Assembly: GCA_021397845.1 (NCBI GenBank)
Contig: CM038045.1
Coordinates: 144,790,638-144,854,637, forward strand
Reading direction: 5' to 3'
DNA from: Areca catechu
Taxonomy: Eukaryota > Streptophyta > Magnoliopsida > Arecales > Arecaceae
Length of the DNA stretch: 64,000 nucleotides
Under the pieces are notes generated by a model. The model did not search any database and was not told the DNA's origin. It saw nothing but the letters and a program-made list of their open reading frames with translations. Of this stretch, positions 1-9,848 are shown one piece after another; the first letter of the stretch is position 1, and each line of letters starts with the position of its first letter. Position numbers and translations under genes: made by a program.

Positions 1-71
1 ATTGCTAGTTAAATTTTGGTTAATCTCCTTTAGAGTTACATGTTTGCATCCTCATCATGCATATCACACCA
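1..71 (+). repeat. 5' LTR of A, last 71 bp
   Basis: It matches 7298-7368 base for base and ends in CA, four bases before the PBS. The rest of this LTR lies upstream of the window. Confidence 0.95.
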
Positions 72-75
72 ATCT

Positions 76-87
76 TGGTATCAGAGC
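76..87 (+). promoter_or_regulatory. Primer-binding site of A
   Basis: TGGTATCAGAGC is complementary to the 3' end of plant initiator methionine tRNA and primes minus-strand DNA synthesis. It sits directly after the LTR end, as expected. Confidence 0.93.
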
Positions 88-163
88 ATGGTAGAATAAG
101 TTCCTGATTGCATAGCATTAAGTCCTTGAAGTACTTGGATCGGGGGCGTTACCAGGCCGTCCG

Positions 164-225
164 GTCTTAGGAGAAAGTAGGGTTTAAACACCCTCTCTTC
201 CCATTCCACGGGGATCTCCTAAGGC
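164..225 (+). promoter_or_regulatory. Structured leader RNA element (candidate packaging or dimerisation signal), copy A
   Basis: An outer stem pairs CTTAGGAG (166-173) with CTCCTAAG (216-223), extended by G164-C225 and U165-G224. Inside are two hairpins: AGGGT (179-183) with ACCCT (190-194), and CCC (200-202) with GGG (210-212). The block lies about 80 nt after the PBS. Homologous, covarying copies occur in C, E, F and copia-1. The pairing is visible in the sequence; a packaging role is an inference from position. Confidence 0.6.
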
Positions 226-1398
226 GTGTCGGGGTGCCATTGTGATTGACCCATGAAAAAGAAAGCCAAAGGACTTTTTAGATTTCATTTGTGAATTTTG
301 TATTGGTCACGTTCTGTTTTTCTGCTTGCTGTATTTTCTGTAGGTTGACTGTAATCCGCCTGCAACTCCAAAGGCAAGTATCACATTCCTCGTTGGAATA
401 TTTTTTTTCCTACTCCATTTTAAGTTTTTATCACCGTTTTAAATTTCAATCTAAGAAAAAAATCACAAAAAAAATGAGAATTCTTGCAGTCCATCAGTGT
501 TATTAAGATTTCTGTTCTGTTCCTTTTCATTATCTTCATTTCAAAATCTGCCTAGAATAGTACAGATTTTATTTTGAAATTTCGTTTCATATGGTATGTC
601 ATCTATAAGTTAGGAGTTTTCTGTGATTTTTTTAAATTTTTTTACATTTATTTCTGTACTTATTAACACCACATTTAAACTGCAACACACTACTTCTGCA
701 CCTGAAATTTGAAATTTGCATGCATCTCATGGCAAATCAAATTAAGGGCATGAAATTGACATAGGGTCAGGATTTCATCACCTGTCCCTAGCCCAAAAAT
801 CACCAAATTGCATATCGACCTAATCCCTAACTAAAATTGATTAGACATTAATTGCCCTAGTGGGTTAGGAACATCAATTTGGTCGAGTTCGGGCTATTGT
901 TAACTCATTGTGTCAACTAGTCTTGTGTGTGCCCTATTACTTGGTGTCTAGAATTGGGACTAAGGGCTTGGGTGCTGATCCGTCTATCGGGCCAATTCCA
1001 CCGGGCCTAGGTAGGCCAGAGACAGGATCTCACACTCCCCTTGTTCTAAAACCTGGCCAAGTATAGAGTTACTACAATCTAGCTTGCCACCTTGATTAGG
1101 CAACTAGCTTGGAACTCTAGGTCCAGTTCAATTCAATTGGGAAAGCTTGTGCAACCCATTTCTTCATCTATTATTGGAAGCTGGTGTCAAGGATAGAGGT
1201 TAAGTGGCTCAAGCCTAAGCGGTTCTTGTGGTTTTTAATTAGGACCCAGTGAAAGCTGGGGGAACCTCCCACAGACCCACCTCCTGACTGGCCAGTGGAA
1301 GAGAGTAGCTGTTGATTTGATTGTATCTAGTCAACTCAGTTTATTTGGACTAACCGGTTTAGAAAACTCATAGTTCGGGTCTGAGTCTAATTGTTTGC
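226..1398 (+). other. Long untranslated leader of A
   Basis: No reading frame of note. Short blocks recur in the leaders of B, C, D and E, for example the region around 740-810 (text beginning AAATTAAGGGCATG) and the region around 900-1030. The leader contains many ATGs and stops before the gag start, which is unfavourable for simple scanning translation. Confidence 0.7.
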
Positions 1399-2640
1399 AT
1401 GACAACTAGGTCAGGCACACCTTACCACCCTTCACAAGCCCAACCTAGTTCATCCATGGATACTAGTATGGAAAGCCTTATGAGATCTATGATCGAGAAG
1501 ATGGACCATTTGGATGCTAAATTTGGTCAGTTCGAGGAAAGAGTAGGAGCCCTATAAGAAGCTAGGTTGACCCCAACTGAACCACCTTCACCTAGATTAC
1601 CTTCAGTTCATCCTAGAGCCCAACGACAGGAACACACACCTGACCCAATTCAAAGAAGAACGCATCAGGATTATGTTGATCATACTCCAGAGCCACCTCC
1701 TAGAAGACCTCACTATGATACTTTTGATCAGGATGATCGGGCCCTAAGGAACATCCGTCTAGATGCACCAACCTTTGAGGGAAGCCTAGATCCTAAGGTG
1801 TACATAGACTGGGAGGCTGACATGGATCAGTATTTTGACTAGTATGATATGTCTGAAGAGAGAAGATTTAAGTTTGCCAGAATCAGACTAGTTCGTCAGG
1901 CTCGATTATATTGGGGAAACGTGGAACGCATATCAAGGCAAAGGGGAGATTTACCTATAGCAACATGGAGAGATATGAAGAGGAAACTTAGAGAGAAATA
2001 TCTGCCTATGTCTTATCAGCAAAGGTTATTAGATCAGTGGCAACGATTGACACAGGGTAACAAGACCGTTTCTGAATATGTTGCTAAGTTTGATGAGTTT
2101 GTGATGCGATGCAACGTAGTCGAGTCTGAAGTAGCCACTTTATCAAGGTTTAGATCAGGGTTGAATGATGATATAAAAGGGGAACTGTTTTTAAGGGAAG
2201 TCCATGATTTAGATCAGGCATACCAAGTTGCCACGGACTATGAGAGGTTTCAAAGGAGAGCTACATTTAGACAACCTGAATCTAGTAGGTTTAACCCTCC
2301 TATCAGCAGGCCTAGCTCAGTCCCTAGTCCCACCAATAGAACAAGGTCCAGCCCGAATCCAACCCTTAGACCCAATCCGACCACCCCCTTAATTCCTAGA
2401 GAAGACAAAGGAAAGAGCCCTGAAGTTCGAGGTGAGAGGGAGCGAGTCTGCTATAAGTGTCGTAAACCAGGTCATTTTGTGAGCCAATGTCCCTCTAGAG
2501 CTTTACATATAGGGGAGGCAGAAGAAGGTGAATCAGAACCCCTGGAGAATGATGAAGAGGAGGTTTATGAAGCAGGGGATTGTTTGGCTGATGAATATGA
2601 AGGAGATGAAGAGAACATAGACTCATCAGATTTTCTAGGA
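1399..2640 (+). pseudogene. gag: gag of chromovirus A (broken)
   Basis: Gag forms the cytoplasmic virus-like particle. The start at 1399 opens with MTTRSGTPYHP, and the gag ORFs of B, D, E, F and G open with the same kind of sequence in the same context. A coiled-coil-like stretch follows, then the Ty3-type capsid core (about 1780-2260, with motifs RLYWGN and KYLPMSYQ), then a CCHC zinc knuckle at 2449-2490 (CYKCRKPGHFVSQC). An acidic linker (about 2520-2630) joins gag to protease in the same frame. In-frame stops at 1555-1557 and 1840-1842 break it. The related gag piece in D reads through the second position. Confidence 0.9.
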
Positions 2641-4620
2641 GTTGTGAGACGTATCATGACACAGACCAAGGAGCAAGAAGACTGGCGTAGAACTAGCATC
2701 CTACACACATTTGTTGGGATAGGAGAAAAGGTCTGTAAAATCATCATCGATAGTGGAAGCTGTGTCAACGCCATTTCCACTAACGCAGCCAAAAGTCTAG
2801 GATTACCCATTGTACCACATCCCAATCCATATAAGGTGTCCTGGATCGATTCCACTTCTATACCAATCAAGTCAAGATGTCAGGTTCAAGTCCAGCTTCA
2901 ATCCTATCAGGGAAAGATCTGGTGTGATGTGCTTCCTATGGGGGTAAGTAGCATCATCTTAGGCAGGCCATGGCTGTTTGATCATGATGTGACCATCTTT
3001 GGTCGATCAAACTCCTGTGCTTTCAATTTCAATGGCAAGAAAATTGTCATTCATCCAACCCAGCCTAAGGATAATGTCAAGAGAGGAGCTAGCAGCTTGA
3101 AAGATAAGAAGACTGGATTAAATTTAATAGGTGCAAAAGAATTAGAGCAAGATATCATGGAGGGAGCACCTATTTGGGTAGTAGCTGCTAAGGAAATTAA
3201 GGACCACAGCCCTGTAGAACACCCTCAAGAGGTGGTCCAATTATTGAAAGAATTTGAGGATGTGTTTCCAGAAGATCTCCCTGATAACCTTCCACCTTTA
3301 AGAGACATACAACACGCAATAGATTTAGTCCCTGGAGCGACTTTACCTAATTTGCCTCACTATAGGATGAACCCAATTGAACACCAGGAATTGCAAAGGC
3401 AAGTGGGTGAACTTCTTAGGAAGGGGTTTATTAAGGAAAGCTTAAGTCCATGTGCAGTCCCTGCTCTGCTGACCCCTAAGAAAGATGGCACCTGGAGGAT
3501 GTGTATAGATAGCCGTGCCATTAATAAGATCACTGTAAAGTATAGATTCCCAATCCCAAGACTAGACGACATGTTAGATATGATCGCCGGATCGACAATT
3601 TTTTCCAAGATAGACCTAAAGAGTGGCTATCACTAGGTTAGGGTTAGGCCTGGAGACGAATGGAAGACCGCTTTTAAGACTAAAGATGGATTATATGAGT
3701 GGTTAGTCATGCCGTTCGGTCTGTCCAATGCACCCAGCACTTTTATGAGAATAATGAATCAGGTGTTAAAGGTTTTTATCGGAAGATTTGTAGTGGTCTA
3801 TTTTGATGATATACTTATATATAGCAAAACAAAGGCAGACCACTTAACCCACCTGAAACAAGTTTGTCAAGTCCTGAGAAAAGATAGTCTCTATGCCAAT
3901 ATCAAGAAGTGTGATTTCCTGACAAATAGAGTTATCTTTCTAGGATTCGTAGTCACATCTGAAGGGGTGTCCGCTGATCCTGAGAAAATTAAATCCATAG
4001 TAGAGTGGCCTACGCCTAAGACTATCCACGACGTCCGTAGTTTCCATGGGTTATCCACCTTCTATAGAAGGTTTATCAAAGGATTCAGTACGATAGTGGC
4101 ACCAATCACTGATTATATTAGGAAGGGAAATTTCGAGTGGACTAAAGCAGCAGGTAAGGCCTTCCTAACAATTAAGGGAAAATGACACAGGCACCTGTCT
4201 TAAGGTTACCCGATTTTACCAAGGTGTTTGAGGTTGCTTGTGATGCTTCTGGGGTCGGAATTGGAGGTGTCTTGAGTCAAGAGAATCACCCAGTAGCATA
4301 CTTCAGTGAAAAGTTAAATGAGGCGAGACTAAGGTATTCCACGTATGATAAGGAACTGTATGCTGTAGTTCAAGCTCTACGATATTGGAGGCATTATCTT
4401 CTACCCCACGAGTTTGTCCTGTTCTCTGATCACGAAGCTCTTAGGTTCCTTAGTTCTCAAAAGAAATTAAACCCTAGGCACGGGAAATGGGTAGAATTCA
4501 TACAAGCTTACACGTTCGTTTTAAAACATCGTGCCGGTACTGAAAATAGGGTTGCTGATGCGTTGAGCCGCCGTTCTATGTTGTTAACCTCTGTGAGCAC
4601 TGAAGTAGTAGGGTTCGATA
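2641..4620 (+). pseudogene. pol: Protease, reverse transcriptase and RNase H of A (broken)
   Basis: The aspartic protease active site DSG is at 2749-2757. RT begins near 3250 and carries FSKIDLKSGYH, MPFGLSNAPSTFM and the catalytic YFDD box at 3799-3810. RNase H follows, with its first catalytic Asp in VACDASG near 4242 and the STYDKEL and SDHEALRFL motifs. There is an in-frame stop at 3634-3636 inside RT, and a single-base frameshift at about 4180 between RT and RNase H. Family assignment is secure. The Reina-like clade is my reading of the RT and integrase motifs. Confidence 0.93.
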
Positions 4621-6188
4621 GATTGAAAGATGAATATCCCACATGTCCTGATTTTGGTCACATCTATCAATCCCTGCAACAAAGATCATCTAGTGAACCT
4701 AGTGATTATACACTGTTAGATGGATACCTTTTCAAAGGAAATCAGTTGTGTATTCCCAAGACCTCTGTTAGGGAATTTCTGATCTGGGAAGTCCATGCTG
4801 GAGGTTTAGCAGGACATTTTAGCAGGAACAAAACCATCCTAGCAATGGAGGAACAATTTTTTTGGCCTGGTCTTAAAAAGAGCGTTGCCCAGATCGTAGC
4901 TCAGTGTCGGACCTGTGCTGTTGCAAAACAGCAAAGACAGAACACCGGTCTGTACACGCCCTTACCTGTCCCTGATGGTCCATGGCAAGATATCAGTATG
5001 GATTTTGTGGTAGGTCTACCTAAAACTTCTAGGAAACATGACTCTGTTTTCGTGGTTGTCGATCGTTTCTCCAAAATGGCGCACTTCATCCCGTGTTCTC
5101 AAACTTTAGACGCTTCGAAAGTGGCCAAGCTTTTCTTAGATCAGGTGGTTAAGCTTCATGGTTTACCCAAGACCATTGTGTCAGATAGAGATGTCAAGTT
5201 CACTAGCTACTTCTGGAAAACCCTCTGGCACATGTTAGGTACTAAGCTGAAATTCTCTACGGCCTATCATCCTTAAACCGATGGCCAAACTGAAGTAGTA
5301 AACCGAAGCTTAGGAAATCTCTTAAGATGTTTAGTCGGCGACAACCTAGGAAACTGGGACTTACTACTTCCTCGTGCTGAATTTGCCTACAATAGTTCGA
5401 TCAATAGGTCTATTGGGAAAAGTCCATTCGAAGTGGTCCATGGATACAAACCTAGGAAACCTTTAAACCTAATTCCATTACCAGTACATACACGAATATC
5501 TGAGTCTGCTGAGTCATATGCACAGCATATTAAGGATTTGCACAAGGAGATTAATCAGAAGATTCAAACAAGCAATGAACTCTATAGGCATATGGCTAAC
5601 TCACATAAACGGTTAAAGGAATTTAATGAAGGAGACTCTGTAATGATTAGGCTTAAACCAGAAAGGTTTCCTCCGGGAACTATGAAGAAACTCCATGCTC
5701 GGGGAGCCGGACCCTTCAAAATAATAAAGAAAATTGGACCTAATGCTTATGTAGTAGACTTACCACCTAGTTATGGCATTAGTTCTACATTTAATGTTTC
5801 CGATCTAAAAGAATACAAGGAACCTGCATTAATACCTGATGAACCTTTTGGTCCTAACACTTCTCTTGAGAGTGAAATGCCAATTGAGTGTCCACCACCA
5901 AATATTCCTGAGCGAAAGGAAAGAATTGAAAGGATCTTGGATGACCAGATCATCACTACTAGAAATAAGGGCTACCAACGCTATCTGGTTCGATGGCAAG
6001 GACGTCCTGAATCTGAAGATTCCTGGATCACCAAAGAGGACCTACAACAAATCGACCCGGATATATTAGAAACTTATCACTCGACAGGGTCGAGTTCCTC
6101 CCACCAGGGGAGAATTGGTGCGGGCACCAGAATCAGAAAGAGACTCCAACCAATTCAAGCCCATTCCGAATCTTTATGGTTGGACTAG
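4621..6188 (+). pseudogene. int: Integrase with C-terminal chromodomain of A (broken)
   Basis: An HHCC zinc domain (about 4790-4920, ending CRTC) is followed by the catalytic core with Asp in MDFVVGLP and SDRDVKF and the Glu about 35 residues later (near 5292). An in-frame stop at 5274-5276 lies inside the core. The C-terminal domain includes the RLKPERFPPGT motif. A chromodomain at about 5905-6075 contains QRYLVRWQGRP and DSW. Chromodomains of this family can bind modified histone tails and steer integration to heterochromatin. The frame continues through the polypurine tract and 24 codons into the 3' LTR, stopping at 6186-6188. Confidence 0.92.
6080..6114 (+). promoter_or_regulatory. PPT of A with upstream hairpin
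   Basis: The purine run AGGGGAGAA (6106-6114) lies one base before the 3' LTR and would prime plus-strand synthesis. Just upstream, CTCGAC (6080-6085) and GTCGAG (6089-6094) form a perfect 6-bp hairpin with a 3-nt loop. The same arrangement precedes the PPT of B, D, F and G. Confidence 0.75.
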
Positions 6189-7368
6189 AGAGTCCGGTAA
6201 CCTTTCTTTATTTTGAGTCCAAAAGAATCATGTAAGTCGAGTCCATGTTGGGTCCTGTAATCTTTCTTTTGAGTCCAAAATAATCATGTAAGTCGAGTCC
6301 ATGTCGGGTCTAGTCTTAGTCCAATCCAAATGGGTCAACTAGCATCAAGCCTAAAGAAGACTCACAATGTATACCCCAAATCAAGACCAAAGCCAACTCA
6401 ATTGGGGACCACATGCCACATCACTTGCGCCACCTCAACTTGGGACCACATGCCACGTCAAGAGGGGACCACATGCCACCTCACACGCCACCTCACCACA
6501 AGAGGGTGCCATCCCAAGTTCAAATTCAAGGAAGTTGGCCAAGGAGGATTTCAAGCAAGAAAATCAGCCCTCTCCCCTTATATTACTCCACTTGTTTAGG
6601 GATTTGAAATTTCAAAATTTGTAAGGCTTTATTTAAAGCCTTGGATGCCCCTTGTAAAGAATTGATGAATGAATACATTTTTTTCAGAAATTTTCTATGT
6701 GTTTCTATGTGCCTATGTGGATCTTTGTGCCTAAGTGAACCTCTTCCTCTCCTCCACCATTTCTTCTCCCTAATCCTTCTCTTTTACTCTTCATCTTCCA
6801 AGCAATCCTCTTCCTTCAAAGCGAATTAAAGACATCCTCTCAAGAAGAAGATCAACACCAACACAAGCTTCCACCATGGCGCCAAGGATCATTTCCAACA
6901 AACTCTCCTTTTGAGTTCCATCAATCTTCTCACTTTTAATTAAGCTTCTAATCATCTTGGTTTCTTTGTTGCAGGGTTCTCTAGGCTCCAGATCCAAGAG
7001 GAAGGATTACTTGCTACAAACCAGAAAGTTAGAAGGCCCATCTTATGTGGTATGATCTTTCATTTGAGAACCTTTAGAGTGAATCCCTTATGCTTGAGAT
7101 TTCAATGCTTGAACTCCTAGTATTTTAAGATCGGGATCATTAAATAGGGCTAGCTTGACTTGTGTGCGAATTCTAATCTTGTCCTATTTCTTTAAGATTT
7201 TGATAGTCCTCCTAGCTGGGTTTAAGTATAAGCATTTAGGGTTTCTTATTTAGATCTCCTTGATCTTATATGTTGAATCACTCATATGCAAGTAGGAATT
7301 GCTAGTTAAATTTTGGTTAATCTCCTTTAGAGTTACATGTTTGCATCCTCATCATGCATATCACACCA
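6116..7368 (+). repeat. 3' LTR of A
   Basis: It starts TGGTGCGGGCACC and ends CACACCA. Length is about 1253 bp. It contains five GCCAC(N)TCA-type motifs at about 6410-6495, a perfect hairpin AAGGCTTT (6623-6630) with AAAGCCTT (6635-6642), a pyrimidine-rich tract ending in acceptor-like TTGCAG (AG 6973-6974), and a weak donor-like GTATGA at 7050. The TGGTG start is fixed by analogy with element D, whose target duplication defines the end exactly. Confidence 0.88.
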
Positions 7369-8305
7369 CTTCATCTTCATCTTAATATATATCTTCACCT
7401 TCTCCCTCATCATCTTCTTTGGTAGGGTCCTAAATTGTTCACTTTTATATTTCTTCTTCAAGTGAACCTGCATCATCATCTATAAAAACTTCCTTTTTGT
7501 TAGTTAAATTATTAAGAAAGATAGCTACATTTGATTTGGCATCAAAATGTTCAAGATTATCTTTCTCATTATTTAAAACAAAATACATACAAACAAAAAT
7601 ATATAATTAGTTTATATTAAGTTTTCTTTCATTCCATAGTTCATAAAGTGTTTTCTTAAATATTAGCCTAATTAGACCCCTATTCATTATGTAACATATT
7701 GTATTTACATCTTTAGCCTAAAAATATTTTAGAATGTTGTTCTCATACAATGGTATAAGCTATACTTTTAAGGATTCTATTTTTTCCTTTTAACAATGTC
7801 ATTTTGTTGAGGGTCCTTGGAGCAAAAAATTATGCAAGAAACTATTTCCTATGCTACATTTTTTAAATTTGTGATTTTCAAATTCTTTTCTATGATCACT
7901 CTAGATAGAAATAATTAAAAAATATTTTTCATTTTGAACTTTCTTACAAAACTTGGAAAAAACATGAAAAGCTTTATTTTTGTATGCCAAAAACAAAGCT
8001 CAAGTACATTTTGAAAAATCATCATCAACAATTCAAGAACCATACTTTTTGCCACTAAAACTAGTTGTCCTAGTTAAACTAAAGAAATCTATATGCAAAA
8101 GTTCTAATAGCCTAGAAATTAAAACTATATTTTTGGGTTGAAAGAAACTCTTGTATGCTTGTCTTTTTTATATGTATCACAAACTTAATATTTTTCTAAA
8201 CTTATTTTTTGCAAACCTATAACAAGATCATTTTTTACAAGTTTTACAATTATATTCATACTTTCATGAGCAAGTCTCCTATGCCATAATCAATTAGTTT
8301 TACCT
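7369..8305 (-). pseudogene. Antisense Sire-like copia remnant (GAG-pre-integrase and integrase)
   Basis: Read on the minus strand from 8305 to 7369, degenerate frames match the Sire element at 27640-28560: a LWHRRLAHES-type GAG-pre-integrase motif near 8290-8250, then CDTYKK, then SAPRT near 7815 (the conserved integrase end motif), ENTLYELWNERK near 7630, and the hinge toward RT. There is at least one internal deletion, and several stops and frameshifts. It is cut off on the left by the end of A. The rest of pol would lie upstream of A. Confidence 0.75.
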
Positions 8306-8846
8306 TTTTTGATTTGACGGCTACAAGATATTGAACAATATTATGGCGACTACTTACTTGGCCTCAAAGACTTGCTATACCACCGACTACACTGGCTATG
8401 GAGTACTTAGACTATCAACTATGGTATTGAGTAGGAGGAAGATGACTAAGCCAACCACTATGCCAAGTGGTTGCAACCCTTTAGATTAGGTACTTACCCA
8501 ACCCGATTACCTGCTTAGGATTGACTAACTACCCGTGTGGACTTTGTTGGGCCCACCAACATATAATGTTAAAGCTCCACCAGCCACAAGCTACTCGGCT
8601 ACTCAGAGTTTCCAACACTCGAGTAAGTGGAAAAGCAGATAACTTCCAATCATCCCAATGGAGATAGTGGTAGACAAGATCCTAACAAATATTACTATGC
8701 TAATAGAAAGATCCCAATGAAAAGATTCGATAGATAAAATCTTGTTGGTGCCAAAATTCATCAAGTATCGAAGAAAGAGCCAAAGCTAGTGGAAGTGCTA
8801 GAGTAGGTGGTGCAGGTCGGTCTCTAGGAGGCAATACTTGCAAAAC
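8306..8846. other. Unassigned stretch
   Basis: There is no convincing ORF, LTR end, PBS or PPT. It may be degraded retroelement or original target DNA. I recognise nothing in it. Confidence 0.5.
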
Positions 8847-9848
8847 TGTTGACTCCATTATTGATTTTGATGATAAACAAAAAACTTATGTATAAGTTGA
8901 GTACTAACTATTCTTTGAAGTGTGTTAAATAGAAAAAGGTACTCTTCAACTCAACAAAAATGGAATGCCTGTCAAATGATGAAGAAGCCCCTTCTTAGAA
9001 TGAAAGATCAGTTTTAAATGGACTTAAGTACTTGAAGATTGCTTGAAAGGATATAAAGAGTTCAGCACAAAAAGGCTTCAGCAGAGCTTCAGTGATTTTT
9101 GAAGAATTCTCAGTATGTGTCAACTCAAATGACTCATTAATCAAGTGTCGACTCATGACAGTGTAAGTTTCCACTCAAGCTGGCATGCAGAAAAAGTTTC
9201 AGATGGCATGACTGAAGTGTTGACTCATGACCTACAAGTATCGACTCAAGATTGGCTCATCCTCTGAGAAAAATTTCTTATAGAACATGCTAAAGTTGAA
9301 GACTTTCCTGAGGTGTTGACTCATGGATATCAACTGTCGACTCACCTAAAGTAGTGTCGACTCACCTGAGATTTCCAGAGAGCCTCAATGTAGAATTTTG
9401 AACTAAGTGTTGACTCATAGAACTTAAGTGTCGACCCTAAGTGTCGACTCATAGCTTGAAGTGTCAACACTTGGAGTTCTGGGAACAGTAATGGCTAGTT
9501 TTTTAAACGAGAACTCGGCTCTCATGGCTCCCAACAGCTAGTTTTTCGTATCTAACGGTCATAAACTGACTTTGAGGCCTTGGGATGGTATTTAAGTGAT
9601 TCAAATCAAATCTAAACAAAAGAGGAACAAGTAGAGAAAGAAAGAAAGAGAAAAAGTAAGTACATTCACTCCCATTCATTGAGAGCAACCATCTTCAAGC
9701 AGAAAGAAGTCTCAAAGCATTCAAAGCCTTCAAGAGTATTCAAGTCCAACACCCTTGAGCATTGATTGAGGCTTCATCAAGTTGAAGACAACAATTCCTC
9801 GAAGCTTCAAAAAGATATATGCTTTTATTAAGAAAGATTTCTTGTTGC
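8847..9848 (+). repeat. Sire-like copia LTR fragment
   Basis: It begins TGTTGACTCC followed by GATTTTGATGAT, like the Sire LTR at 50449 (TGTTGACAACTGG then GATTTTGATGAT). It carries about ten GTGTCGACTCA or GTGTTGACTCA motifs between about 9115 and 9450. It is interrupted at 9848 by the end of copia-1, and no continuation is visible on the other side of copia-1. Confidence 0.65.

Larger units (their letters stand above)
1..7368 (+). mobile_element. Chromovirus A (Ty3/gypsy, Reina-like), 5'-clipped by window
   Basis: This is a near-complete LTR retrotransposon: the last 71 bp of the 5' LTR, PBS, a leader of about 1.3 kb, gag-pol, PPT and a 3' LTR. The two visible LTR ends (1-71 and 7298-7368) are identical, which suggests modest age or gene conversion. 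Domain order is gag, zinc knuckle, protease, RT, RNase H, integrase, chromodomain, as in Ty3/gypsy chromoviruses. It is the only element in the window retaining all of these. Four in-frame stops and one frameshift make it inactive as written. The base after the 3' LTR is the start of an antisense copia remnant, so A probably inserted there; the 5' flank lies outside the window and the target duplication cannot be checked. Confidence 0.93.

Noticed and set aside
8306..8846. Possible gene fragment
   Set aside because: No frame longer than a few dozen codons and no recognisable motif on either strand.
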